This document shows, in pieces, positions 1-8,303 of a DNA stretch of 64,000 nucleotides; position 1 is the stretch's first letter, and each line of letters starts with the position of its first letter. Below the pieces are notes generated by a model. The model had not been told where the DNA came from and searched no databases. It saw nothing but the letters and a program-made list of their open reading frames with translations. The translations under genes and the position numbers were made by a program. The stretch is taken from the NCBI GenBank assembly GCA_035555795.1, contig DATMGE010000077.1, positions 23,045 through 87,044 on the forward strand, in the 5' to 3' direction. This stretch comes from RCIO01 sp035555795. Lineage in GTDB: Bacteria; Pseudomonadota; Alphaproteobacteria; Rhizobiales; Rhizobiaceae.

Positions 1-1
1 G

Positions 2-232
2 CTGGCGGTCGGAAAGCCGGAAGGCATCAGCGCCCTCAATGTGCTGGAATGTACCGTCGCCGCGCTCTCGACGGGCGAGGGGCCGGAAACGGTGGTGAGG
101 CTCGACAGCGGATCGGATCGGCTGGTCGCGCGCATTACCCGGCGCTCCGCCAGTGAGCTTCAACTGGTGCCGGGCCAGCGCATCTACGCTATCGTGAAGG
201 CGGTGACGTTCGACGAGTCGCATGCACGCTGA
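2..232 (+). CDS. modC: Molybdate ABC transporter ATP-binding protein ModC, C-terminal part (5' end outside window)
   Basis: The open frame runs in from the left edge and gives only the last ~76 residues. These match the TOBE (molybdate-binding) domain that follows the ATPase domain in ModC: a GISALNVLECTV start and a GQRIYAIVKAV strand near the end. In the family this domain binds molybdate and modulates the ATPase that drives ModB-dependent uptake across the inner membrane. The Walker motifs lie outside the window, so the assignment rests on the TOBE pattern and on the ModE-like regulator 80 bp downstream. A related TOBE-containing ATPase for another oxyanion cannot be fully excluded. Confidence 0.75.
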   Translation: MAVGKPEGISALNVLECTVAALSTGEGPETVVRLDSGSDRLVARITRRSASELQLVPGQRIYAIVKAVTFDESHAR

Positions 233-311
233 TTGCGTGCATGATCTTTCCCGCAATGTCTGCCATTTTCCGGGGCCTATGCGCTTCAGGTACCGATAAA
301 GGGAGAAGAGG

Positions 312-653
312 ATGGCTGCGCTCAGTCTGCGGATCGATCTCGAACCGGAAGGGCGTATCGGCCCCGGCAAGATCGCCCTTCTGGAAAGCATCGCCACCTA
401 TGGGTCCATCTCGGCCGGCGCGCGCGAAATGAACATGTCCTACAAGCGCGCGTGGGATCTGGTCGAGGAGCTCAATACGATCCTCGGCAAGGAGGTGCTT
501 TCGGCGCAGAAGGGCGGTCGCCATGGCGGCGGTGCGCAGCTTACGCCGGTGGGGCTGGCGCTGGTGTCGCGCTTCCGCGCCATCGAGCGCGCCGCACATG
601 CGGCAGCCGAAACCCACCTTGCCGCGCTTCAGGCCGAGATCGCCGCGCGGTAG
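312..653 (+). CDS. ModE-type winged-helix regulator (N-terminal domain only)
   Basis: A 113-residue winged-helix protein of the ModE N-terminal family. It shows the helix-turn-helix around SISAGAREMNMSYKRAWDLV and a conserved GGRHGGGAQLT wing (residues ~80-90). There is no C-terminal molybdate-binding MOP/TOBE domain, so it corresponds to the short ModE-like regulators common in alphaproteobacteria, which repress molybdate uptake or molybdenum-enzyme genes. The start follows a GGGAGAAGAG ribosome site at once. It lies 79 bp after modC on the same strand, so it may be cotranscribed with the mod operon. Without its own ligand domain, how it would sense molybdate is not visible. Confidence 0.85.
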   Translation: MAALSLRIDLEPEGRIGPGKIALLESIATYGSISAGAREMNMSYKRAWDLVEELNTILGKEVLSAQKGGRHGGGAQLTPVGLALVSRFRAIERAAHAAAETHLAALQAEIAAR

Positions 654-689
654 GCTCATCCGACCTCCGCAACGATCCAGAAGCGCGCC

Positions 690-1385
690 CTACCGAGGCA
701 GTTCGGAAATGCCGCCATGGGCGGCCGACCAGCCGAGCGGATCGGTGAGGAAGCTCTCGACCTCGGCCAGCGTTTCGGCCGGGAACAGCTTCTGCTCGCG
801 CGCGACCTTCAGCACGTCCCACCAGGTGCAGAGATAATGGAGGCGCATGCCGGCGGCGGCGAGCCGGTCGGGCGTGTCGGGGAAGATGTCGTAATAGAAC
901 ACAGCGAAGGTGTCGGTGACTTTCGCGCCAGCCTTCTCTATCGCTTCGGCGAACTTGATCTTGCTGCCGCCGTCGGTGGTCAGGTCCTCGACCAGGAGCA
1001 GCCGCGCGCCCTCGGGCAGGTTGCCCTCGATCTGTGCGTCGCGGCCGAAACCCTTCGGCTTCTTGCGCACATAGAGCATGGGCAGGCCCATCACGTCCGA
1101 CAGCCAGGCGGCGAAGGGGATGCCGGCCGTCTCGCCGCCCGCCACCGCGTCGAACTGCTCGAAGCCGACGCTGCGGAAGATGGTCGAGGCGGCGAAGTCC
1201 ATGATCGCGGAACGGATGCGCGGATAGGAGATCAGCTTGCGGCAGTCGATGTAGACCGGGCTCGAAAGGCCGGAGGTGAAGGTGTAGGGCTCGTCGGCCC
1301 TGAAATGCACCGCCTTGATCTCCCACAGCATGCGCGCCACGGTCTCGGCGATCACCGCGCGGTCGGGAAATGTGTTCGAGAACAT
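690..1385 (-). CDS. pyrE: Orotate phosphoribosyltransferase PyrE
   Basis: Joins orotate and PRPP to make orotidine 5'-monophosphate in pyrimidine synthesis (cytosol). The 231-residue protein has the PRPP-binding loop LLLVEDLTTDGGSK near residue 130, a flexible-loop stretch (YVRKKPKGFG) and the YTFTSGLSSPVYIDCRKL orotate-site region near the N-terminus. The ATG at 1385 was chosen because AAGGAG precedes it by 6 nt and the protein then begins directly with conserved sequence; the frame stays open upstream, but that part is low-complexity. It converges on the modE-like gene and stands as a single gene. Confidence 0.95.
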   Translation of the reverse strand: MFSNTFPDRAVIAETVARMLWEIKAVHFRADEPYTFTSGLSSPVYIDCRKLISYPRIRSAIMDFAASTIFRSVGFEQFDAVAGGETAGIPFAAWLSDVMGLPMLYVRKKPKGFGRDAQIEGNLPEGARLLLVEDLTTDGGSKIKFAEAIEKAGAKVTDTFAVFYYDIFPDTPDRLAAAGMRLHYLCTWWDVLKVAREQKLFPAETLAEVESFLTDPLGWSAAHGGISELPR

Positions 1386-1506
1386 CGGCAGGCTCCTTGG
1401 GCTGGGCGGCGCTTGGCAGTTCAGAAAACGGGCCGCTCCGGCTCTAGCAATATGCGCCGCCGCTCGCCAGCGGGTGGTGCAATATTCCGGTGGATCGGCG
1501 TATGGT

Positions 1507-2460
1507 TCAGGCGCGGCGTCGCAACGGCCTTGCAAGGGCGGAGCGGCGGATTGCCTGTGGCGGCTGGCCGAAGCCGCGCAGGAAGGCGCGGCGCATGCGG
1601 CCGGCATCGCCGAAGCCGGCCTGCTCGGCGACGCGCTCCAGCGGTGCGTGGCCGCTCTCCAGCGCCGCGCGCGCCATTTCCAGCCGCAGCCGCTCCACCG
1701 CCTTGGCCGGCGTCGTGCCGGTTTCGGCCGCGAAGGCGCGGGCGAAATTGCGCGGGCTCATGGCCGCTTGTTCGGCGAGACGCTCCACGGTCAATGGTTC
1801 CGAAAGCCGGTCGCGCATCCATGCGACGAGATCAGCGAAGCGGCCGCTGCCGCCGCCAAGCTCGACCAGCGCGGAGAATTGCGACTGGCCGCCCGGCCGG
1901 CGCTGGTGCACGACGAGCTGCTGCGCCGTGCGCCGCGAAATGTCGGCGCCCAGATCCTCCTCGATCAGCGCCAGCGCGAGGTCGATGCCGGCGGTGATGC
2001 CGGCGGAGGTCCAGACATGGCCGTCGCGGATGAAGATGCGCTCGCCGTCGAGCTTCACCCGCGGGTAGCGGCGGGCGAAATGGTCGCAGCTGGCCCAATG
2101 GGTGGTGGCGCGGCGGCCGTCGAGCAGCCCCGCCTCAGCCAGCAGGAAGGCGCCCGAGCAGACGCTGGCGATGCGCCGCGCGGTGGCCTGCCGGAGCCAC
2201 GGCACGATGCGGTGGAGGTCGGCCATGGAACGGGCGACGTCGCCGCCGGAGACGAGGATGGTATCGTAGTCGCGGTCGTCCAGCGGGGCGGCCGCCAAGG
2301 GCAGGCCGGACGAGCTTTCCACCGCGCCGCCATCGGCGGAGAGGATGTCGAGCGCGTAGCTGTCCGGCCGGAGGCGGCCGGCGATCTCGAAGGCCGCGAC
2401 GGGGCCGGTCACGTCGAGGATCTGGAAACCGGGGAAGATGACGATTGCGATGCGGCGCAT
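1507..2460 (-). CDS. GlxA-family transcriptional regulator (DJ-1/PfpI domain plus AraC HTH)
   Basis: The 317-residue protein starts with a DJ-1/PfpI amidotransferase-like domain (residues 1-165), with the nucleophile-elbow cysteine at about residue 101 in SVCSGAF. An AraC-type double helix-turn-helix follows (residues ~215-310, MSPRNFARAFAAETGTTP...). GlxA-like proteins are DNA-binding activators or repressors whose DJ-1 domain is thought to sense a metabolite. It is divergent from the DJ-1/PfpI protein starting at 2540, with an 80-bp shared promoter region, so it probably regulates that gene. The start is placed at MRRIAIVIFPGFQ, the usual N-terminus of the family. Confidence 0.88.
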   Translation of the reverse strand: MRRIAIVIFPGFQILDVTGPVAAFEIAGRLRPDSYALDILSADGGAVESSSGLPLAAAPLDDRDYDTILVSGGDVARSMADLHRIVPWLRQATARRIASVCSGAFLLAEAGLLDGRRATTHWASCDHFARRYPRVKLDGERIFIRDGHVWTSAGITAGIDLALALIEEDLGADISRRTAQQLVVHQRRPGGQSQFSALVELGGGSGRFADLVAWMRDRLSEPLTVERLAEQAAMSPRNFARAFAAETGTTPAKAVERLRLEMARAALESGHAPLERVAEQAGFGDAGRMRRAFLRGFGQPPQAIRRSALARPLRRRA

Positions 2461-2539
2461 GGCAGTTTTTGCCTGTTCTATGTCATTTCCGCCATAAGCT
2501 ATCGCGCCTAGCCTTGCCGTCAATCGCAAGGAGGAAGAC

Positions 2540-3682
2540 ATGCGCAAGCGGATCGTTCTGTGGGCATGCGTCGCCATCGTCCTGCTTCCGGTGCTCGGTC
2601 TGGCGGGGTGGATCGCCACGCTGCCGTCGCCGGCGGCCCGGGCAGCGCCGCCGCCCGTCGCGGAGGCCGAGCATCAGGCGATGCTCGCGGCGCTCAAGCC
2701 GCCGAAGCGGGAGCGGCCCGTGGTGGCTATCATCGGCATCAACAATGCCACCGAGACCACCGACTATCTCATGCCCTACGGCATATTGCGCCGCGCCGAC
2801 ATTGGCGATGTGATGACCCTTGCCACCGGGCCGGGGCCGGTCATGCTCTTTCCGGCACTGACCGTCGAGCCGCAGGCGATGGTCGCGGAGTTCGACCGGC
2901 AATATCCCGACGGCGCGGACTATGTGATCGTGCCGGCCATGAGCCGCGACGACGATCCAATCGCCCTCGACTGGATCAGGAAGCAGGCCGAAAGCGGCGC
3001 CATCATCGTCAGCGTCTGCGCCGGGGCGAAGGTCGTGGCGGCGGCTGGGCTGCTCGATGGCCGCCGCGCCACCACGCACTGGTACTATCTGGACAAGATG
3101 CGCGAGACGTGGCCGGGCTTCGACTATGTCGCCGACCGGCGGATGGTGGTGGACCGCGGCGTGGTGACGACGACCGGCGTCACAGCCTCCATGCCGATGA
3201 TGCTCACGCTCATCGAGGCCATTTCGGGACGCGCCAAGGCCGAGAGCGTCGCGCGTGACCTTGGCGTCGCCGTCTGGGATGCCAGCCATGACAGCAGCGC
3301 GTTCACGATGACGCGGCCCTTCGCCATGACCGCTCTCGGCAACCTGCTGCCGTTCTGGCGTCATGAAGAGATCGGCCTGCCCATCGCGCCGGGCGTGGAT
3401 GAGGTATCGCTGGCGCTCACCGCCGATGTTTGGTCGCGGACATATCGCTCGCGCGCGCTGACGCTCGCATCGGGCGTGGTCGAATCGCGCAGTGGCATCC
3501 GTATCGTTCCGGATCGCGTTCCGGCCGAGGGCGAAGGGTTTTTCCAGCCGCTGTCCGGTAATCTCCTGCCGCCCGCGCCTGCGCTTGACGATGCGCTGGG
3601 AAAGATCGCCGGGCGCTATGGCAACCAAACGCGCGATTTCGTGGCGATGCAGCTCGAATATCCCCAGCTCGCACTTCCCTGA
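2540..3682 (+). CDS. Membrane-anchored or exported DJ-1/PfpI domain protein
   Basis: The 380-residue protein opens with a positively charged N-terminus and a hydrophobic segment (residues ~5-27), which is a signal peptide or membrane anchor, then a DJ-1/PfpI domain (residues ~60-230) with the cysteine elbow VSVCAGAK at residue 160 and the ATTHW motif typical of GlxA relatives. No DNA-binding domain follows. About 120 extra C-terminal residues are unassigned. The GGAGGAAGAC ribosome site lies just before the ATG at 2540. Because it would act outside the cytoplasm and is divergent from a GlxA regulator, it may be an extracytoplasmic hydrolase or sensor. Substrate unknown. Confidence 0.8.
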   Translation: MRKRIVLWACVAIVLLPVLGLAGWIATLPSPAARAAPPPVAEAEHQAMLAALKPPKRERPVVAIIGINNATETTDYLMPYGILRRADIGDVMTLATGPGPVMLFPALTVEPQAMVAEFDRQYPDGADYVIVPAMSRDDDPIALDWIRKQAESGAIIVSVCAGAKVVAAAGLLDGRRATTHWYYLDKMRETWPGFDYVADRRMVVDRGVVTTTGVTASMPMMLTLIEAISGRAKAESVARDLGVAVWDASHDSSAFTMTRPFAMTALGNLLPFWRHEEIGLPIAPGVDEVSLALTADVWSRTYRSRALTLASGVVESRSGIRIVPDRVPAEGEGFFQPLSGNLLPPAPALDDALGKIAGRYGNQTRDFVAMQLEYPQLALP

Positions 3683-3724
3683 GTTGGCGATGACATAAAT
3701 TGGGGGCTATGCCGCCACAAGAAA

Positions 3725-3754
3725 TTGACATCCTTCAACCCGCTATGGCTAGAT
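3725..3754 (+). promoter_or_regulatory. Probable housekeeping promoter for the riboswitch-nrdAB transcript
   Basis: TTGACA (3725-3730), a 17-bp spacer and GCTAGAT (3748-3754) match the alphaproteobacterial sigma-70 pattern. The predicted start point, around 3760, falls 1-2 bases before the first paired base of the cobalamin riboswitch, which supports the assignment. Confidence 0.6.
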
Positions 3755-3761
3755 GTAGTCG

Positions 3762-3949
3762 TCACGGTCTCCCGAGTCGTTCTTCGGCCAGGGAGCTAAG
3801 AGGGAAGCCGGTGCCCCGCCAAGGGAATGCCGGCGCTGCCCCCGCAACTGTAAGCAGCGAGTTGCTGTCGCTTGAGTGTCACTGGCGCCATCGGGTGCCG
3901 GGAAGGCCAGACAGCGGCGACGACCTGCGAGCCAGGAGACCTGCCGTGA
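3762..3949 (+). ncRNA. Cobalamin (AdoCbl) riboswitch
   Basis: The closing stem pairs TCACGG (3762) with CCGTGA (3944-3949). Between them are the class hallmarks in order: AGGGAAGCCGGTG, the conserved core GCCGGCGCTGCCCCCGCAAC with TGTAAGC, the L5-side CACTGG, GGGAAGGCCAGAC, and GCGAGCCAGGAGACCTGCC near the 3' end. It sits in the leader of nrdA, 118 nt before the start codon. Cobalamin riboswitches normally turn expression off when B12 is present, so this should express the B12-independent reductase only in B12 limitation. A class II NrdJ elsewhere in the genome is the expected counterpart. Confidence 0.95.
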
Positions 3950-4039
3950 TGACAGAAACGAACCTCGGGCGGGGTGTCCGGCGGTGCGCAAGGCTTGCTC
4001 GCGCTTTCCTCGCGGCATGGTCATCGCGTTTCCGGCAAA

Positions 4040-4061
4040 CCCCGTCCTCAGCGCCACGGGG
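4040..4061 (+). promoter_or_regulatory. Possible translation-control hairpin in front of nrdA
   Basis: CCCCGT (4040-4045) can pair with ACGGGG (4056-4061), whose G-run is the only ribosome-binding-like sequence before the ATG at 4068. This would be a plausible expression platform for the riboswitch acting on translation. No T-tract follows, so it is not a classical terminator. The inference rests on a 6-bp stem only. Confidence 0.35.
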
Positions 4062-4067
4062 ACAAGG

Positions 4068-6947
4068 ATGCCGGCTACAGCAACACAGATCACCAGCGGG
4101 ACCGTCGGGGTTCCGATTTCACTCGATGACAGGAATAATCCGGCGACGGAGCCCGGCTATCGCGTCATCCGGCGCAATGGCGGTGTGACGCCGTTCGATC
4201 CGACCAAGATCACCATCGCCTTGACCAAGGCTTTCCTGGCGGTCGAGGGGTCCACCGCCGCCGGCTCGCGGCGCGTCCATGGAATTGTCGAGGAACTGAC
4301 GGAGCAGGTGGTCGGCGCGCTCACGCGGCGCGCGGGCGAGGGCCGAATTTTCCACATCGAGGAAGTGCAGGACCAGGTGGAACTGGCGCTCATGCGCGGC
4401 GAGCATCACAAGGTGGCGCGCGCCTATGTGCTCTATCGCGAGGAGCGCGCACGGGAACGGGCTGCGGAGAAAGCGGCTGTCGCGACGTCGGCAGCGCCTT
4501 CGCTGAAGGTGAAGGCCGATGACGGCAGCCTCGTGCCGCTGGACGATGCGCGTCTCGCCCGGGTTGTCGAGGAAGCCTGCGAGGGTCTTGCCGACGTATC
4601 GGCCGAGCCGATCCTCAAGGAGGCGCAGCGCAACCTCTATGACGGCATCTCGCTGGACGAGCTTTCGCTGGCGCCGATCCTGGCCGCACGCACGCTGGTG
4701 GAACAGGAGCCGAACTACGCCCTCGTCTCCGCGCGCCTGCTGATGGACCGGCTGCGGCGCGAGGCGCTGTCCTTCGTCTCGGGGCAGGCCGAGCAGGCGA
4801 CGCAGGCCGAGATGACGGAGCGCTATGCAAGCTATTTCCCGCAATTCATCCAGACCGGCATCGAGGCGGAGCTGATCGATCCCGAGCTCGGTCGCTTCGA
4901 TCTTGCTCGTCTTAGCGCTGCGCTCAAGCCGCAGCGCGACATGCAGTTCCAGTATCTCGGCCTGCAGACCCTCTACGACCGCTACTTCCTGCATACCAAG
5001 GGCAAGCGTTTCGAGCTGCCACAGGCCTTCTTCATGCGGGTCGCGATGGGCCTGGCGTTGCGCGAGATCGACCGCGAAGCACGCGCCATCGAGTTCTACG
5101 ACCTGCTGTCGTCCTTCGACGTGATGGCGTCCACGCCGACGCTGTTCAACTCCGGTACGACGCGGCCGCAGCTCTCCTCCTGCTTCCTGACCACGATCGG
5201 CGACGACCTCGACGCGATCTTCAAGGGCATCAAGGACAATGCGCTGCTGGCCAAATATTCCGGCGGGCTGGGCAATGACTGGACGCCGGTGCGGGGGCTG
5301 GGCGCGCACATCAAGGGCACCAATGGCGAAAGCCAGGGCGTGGTGCCGTTCCTCAAGGTCGCCAACGATACGGCCATCGCGGTCAACCAGGGCGGCAAGC
5401 GCAAGGGCGCGGTCTGCGCCTATCTGGAGACATGGCACGTCGACATCGAGGAGTTTCTCGATCTCAGGAAGAACACCGGCGACGACCGCCGCCGCACCCA
5501 TGACATGAACACCGCCAACTGGGTGCCGGACCTGTTCATGCAGCGCGTCGAGACCGATGGCGAATGGACGCTGTTCTCGCCCGACGAGGCTTCCGATCTG
5601 CACGACAAATACGGCCTCGCGTTCAAATCCGCTTACGAAGCCTATGAGGCGAAGGCGGCGGCTGGCAGCTTGAAGGTGTTTCGCAAGGTGAGGGCGCTCG
5701 ACCTGTGGCGCAAGATGCTCACCATGCTGTTCGAGACCGGGCACCCATGGGTTACCTTCAAGGACCCGTGCAATATCCGCTCGCCGCAGGGCCATGTCGG
5801 CGTGGTGCACTCGTCGAACCTGTGCACCGAGATCACGCTCAACTCGTCGAAGGATGAGGTGGCGGTGTGCAACCTCGCCTCGGTCAACCTCGTCAACCAC
5901 CTGACGGAGACGGGCATCGACCACGACAAGCTGGCGCGTACGCTGTCGACCGTGATGCGCATGCTGGACAATGTCATCGACATCAACTTCTACACGATCC
6001 CCGAGACGCGGAAGTCGAACCTGCGGCACCGTCCGGTGGGTCTCGGCCTGATGGGCTTCCAGGACGCGATCCAGAAGCTGCGCATCGCCTATGCTTCGCA
6101 GGCGGCAATCGAGTTCGCCGACCGCAGCATGGAGGCAATCAGCTTCCACGCGATCTCGGCATCGGTGGACCTTGCCGCCGAGCGCGGGCGCTATCCGAGC
6201 TTTGACGGTTCGCTGTGGTCGAAGGGGATCCTGCCGATCGACTCGATAGGCCTGTTGGAAGAGGCGCGCGCCGGCGTGGACATGGACAGCGGTTCCACGC
6301 TCGACTGGGACAGCCTGCGCAAGCGCGTCATGGAGACAGGCATGCGTAACTCCAACACGATGGCGATCGCGCCAACGGCGACGATCTCGAACATCTGCGG
6401 CGTGTCGCAGTCGATCGAGCCCGCCTACCAGAACCTGTTCGTGAAATCGAACATGTCGGGCGACTTCACGGTGGTGAATGCGCAGCTCGTGCACGACCTC
6501 AAGGCGCGCGGCCTTTGGGATGAGGTCATGGTGTCGGACCTCAAATATTTCGACGGGTCGGTGGGCCAGATCGACCGCGTGCCGGACGACCTCAAGGCGC
6601 TCTACGCAACCGCCTTCGAGCTCGATTCGTCCTGGCTGATCGAGGCCGCCTCGCGCCGCCAGAAGTGGATCGACCAGGCGCAGTCGCTCAATCTCTACAT
6701 CGCCAATCCGAGCGGCAAGAAGCTGGACGAGCTTTACCGCTTCGCATGGAAGAAGGGGCTGAAGACGACCTACTATCTGCGCTCGCGTTCGGCGACCCAT
6801 GTCGAGAAGTCGACGCTCAAGGGCACCGACGGCAAGCTCAACGCGGTGTCGGCGACGGTGGCTGCCGCGCCCATCGCGATCAATCCGGATGCGGCGTGGG
6901 GCAAGGCCTGCGCGGTGGACGACCCGGAATGCGAGGCCTGCCAGTAG
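4068..6947 (+). CDS. nrdA: Ribonucleoside-diphosphate reductase alpha subunit NrdA (class I, with ATP-cone)
   Basis: The large catalytic subunit reduces ribonucleoside diphosphates to deoxyribonucleotides using a radical supplied by NrdB. The 959-residue protein carries an N-terminal ATP-cone (VIRRNGGVTPFDPTKITIAL), the active-site segment LSSCFLT, the HSSNLCTEI and CNLASVNL motifs (substrate-site Cys, Asn and Glu), YLETWHVDIEEF, and the C-terminal thioredoxin-reactive pair CEACQ as its last residues. The ATG at 4068 is preferred because conserved sequence begins soon after it; the frame is open further upstream into the riboswitch. It is transcribed behind the cobalamin riboswitch and followed by nrdB after a palindromic element. 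Confidence 0.95.
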   Translation: MPATATQITSGTVGVPISLDDRNNPATEPGYRVIRRNGGVTPFDPTKITIALTKAFLAVEGSTAAGSRRVHGIVEELTEQVVGALTRRAGEGRIFHIEEVQDQVELALMRGEHHKVARAYVLYREERARERAAEKAAVATSAAPSLKVKADDGSLVPLDDARLARVVEEACEGLADVSAEPILKEAQRNLYDGISLDELSLAPILAARTLVEQEPNYALVSARLLMDRLRREALSFVSGQAEQATQAEMTERYASYFPQFIQTGIEAELIDPELGRFDLARLSAALKPQRDMQFQYLGLQTLYDRYFLHTKGKRFELPQAFFMRVAMGLALREIDREARAIEFYDLLSSFDVMASTPTLFNSGTTRPQLSSCFLTTIGDDLDAIFKGIKDNALLAKYSGGLGNDWTPVRGLGAHIKGTNGESQGVVPFLKVANDTAIAVNQGGKRKGAVCAYLETWHVDIEEFLDLRKNTGDDRRRTHDMNTANWVPDLFMQRVETDGEWTLFSPDEASDLHDKYGLAFKSAYEAYEAKAAAGSLKVFRKVRALDLWRKMLTMLFETGHPWVTFKDPCNIRSPQGHVGVVHSSNLCTEITLNSSKDEVAVCNLASVNLVNHLTETGIDHDKLARTLSTVMRMLDNVIDINFYTIPETRKSNLRHRPVGLGLMGFQDAIQKLRIAYASQAAIEFADRSMEAISFHAISASVDLAAERGRYPSFDGSLWSKGILPIDSIGLLEEARAGVDMDSGSTLDWDSLRKRVMETGMRNSNTMAIAPTATISNICGVSQSIEPAYQNLFVKSNMSGDFTVVNAQLVHDLKARGLWDEVMVSDLKYFDGSVGQIDRVPDDLKALYATAFELDSSWLIEAASRRQKWIDQAQSLNLYIANPSGKKLDELYRFAWKKGLKTTYYLRSRSATHVEKSTLKGTDGKLNAVSATVAAAPIAINPDAAWGKACAVDDPECEACQ

Positions 6948-6956
6948 GAACGCGCA

Positions 6957-7093
6957 GCCCCTCTCCGTCACGCTTTCGCGTGCCACCTCTCCCCAGCTTT
7001 GCGGGGGCGAGGAAGGGAGCCCAGATTGCCACCAGCCTTTCCTCGCCCCCTGCGAAGGGGGAGAGGTGTCCGCGAAGCGGACGGAGAGGGGGT
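6957..7093. repeat. RIME-like intergenic inverted repeat between nrdA and nrdB
   Basis: Two ~55-nt arms (6957-7013 and 7040-7093) are near-perfect reverse complements: CCCTCTCCGTC at the left edge against GACGGAGAGGG at the right, with inner arms GCGGGGGCGAGGAA and TTCCTCGCCCCCTGC. This matches the palindromic mosaic elements scattered through rhizobial genomes. The RNA would form a very stable hairpin between two cistrons and could protect or attenuate the message. Confidence 0.75.
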
Positions 7094-7117
7094 AGCTCAA
7101 GATCAAAGGAATTAGAC

Positions 7118-8230
7118 ATGCTCGACTGGTCCGAACCAAAAACCACGCCCGCCAACCTCATCCCCGCACCAGCCGCCGACGCCACCGGTCTTGGCGAGAT
7201 CGAGCGCGGTGGCGCGCGCCTGACGGTGGATGGCAAGCGGATGATCAACGCCCGTGCGGACGTGAATCAGCTTCTGCCGCTAAAGTACCGCTGGGCATGG
7301 GAAAAATACCTGTCCGGCTGCAACAATCACTGGATGCCGACCGAAGTTTCCATGCAGGCCGACATCGCGCTGTGGAAGTCGAAGGACGGGCTGACCGAGG
7401 ACGAGCGGCGCATGCTCAAGCGCAATCTCGGCTTCTTCGCAGCTTCGGAAAGCCTCGTCGCCAACAATATCGTTCTGGCGATCTACCGGCACCTGACCAA
7501 TCCCGAATGCCGCCAATACCTGCTGCGCCAGGCCTTCGAGGAAGCGATCCATACGCACACCTTCCAGTACATCGTGGAAAGTCTGGCGCTGGACGAGGGC
7601 GAGCTGTTCAACATGTATCGCGAGGTGCCGTCGATCACCGACAAGGCGGCATGGGCGCTGAAGCACACGCAGAACCTCGACAATCCGAACTTCAAGACCG
7701 GCACGCCGGAAGCCGACCAGTCCTTCCTACGCGACCTCGTCGCCTTCTATGTCATCTTCGAGGGCATGTGGTTCTACACCGGCTTCGCGCAGATCCTGTC
7801 GCTCGGGCGGCGCAACAAAATGGTCGGCATCGCCGAACAGTACCAATACATATTGCGCGACGAGAGCATCCACCTGAACTTCGGCATCGACGTCATCAAC
7901 CAGATCAAGCTGGAAAATCCGCATCTGTGGACCAAGGCGTTTCAGGATGAGGTACGTGGCATGATCTCTGACGCAGCGGAGCTGGAGGCCGCCTATGGCC
8001 GCGATACGATGCCGCGCGGCTTCCTCGGGCTGAATGCAGCACTTTGCGAGCAATATATGCACTTCATCGCCAACCGCCGCTGCGCGCAGCTCGGCCTCGC
8101 GCCGGTCTTTGCGGAGGCGGAGAATCCGTTCCCTTGGATGTCGGAGGCGATGGATTTGAAGAAGGAGAAGAACTTCTTCGAGACCCGCGTGATCGAGTAT
8201 CAGAACGGTGGCGCGCTGAGCTGGGACTGA
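7118..8230 (+). CDS. nrdB: Ribonucleotide reductase beta subunit NrdB, class Ic-type (no radical tyrosine)
   Basis: The 370-residue ferritin-like subunit makes and stores the oxidising equivalent for NrdA. Metal ligands are visible at E111, E142, H145, E215, E249 and H252. The site that holds the radical tyrosine in class Ia (EAIHTHTF, residue 149) is Phe, and the first ligand is Glu instead of Asp. All seven positions sit exactly 22 residues after the Chlamydia trachomatis class Ic set (E89, E120, H123, F127, E193, E227, H230), so a Mn/Fe-type cofactor without tyrosyl radical is expected. The start at 7118 has AAAGGA 7 nt upstream. It forms a pair with nrdA under B12 riboswitch control. Confidence 0.93.
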   Translation: MLDWSEPKTTPANLIPAPAADATGLGEIERGGARLTVDGKRMINARADVNQLLPLKYRWAWEKYLSGCNNHWMPTEVSMQADIALWKSKDGLTEDERRMLKRNLGFFAASESLVANNIVLAIYRHLTNPECRQYLLRQAFEEAIHTHTFQYIVESLALDEGELFNMYREVPSITDKAAWALKHTQNLDNPNFKTGTPEADQSFLRDLVAFYVIFEGMWFYTGFAQILSLGRRNKMVGIAEQYQYILRDESIHLNFGIDVINQIKLENPHLWTKAFQDEVRGMISDAAELEAAYGRDTMPRGFLGLNAALCEQYMHFIANRRCAQLGLAPVFAEAENPFPWMSEAMDLKKEKNFFETRVIEYQNGGALSWD

Positions 8231-8303
8231 ACCATGGCGGAGGCGCGGCCGGGTTCGGAAATTGAATCCGGTCCGCGTGCCAAGGTGTTGTTCTTGCTGG
8301 CGA

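Noticed and set aside
4119..7139. Very long open frame (about 1000 codons) on the minus strand across nrdA
   Set aside because: It is antisense to the clearly conserved NrdA frame; its translation is Arg/His-rich with no motif. Such mirror frames are common in GC-rich DNA.
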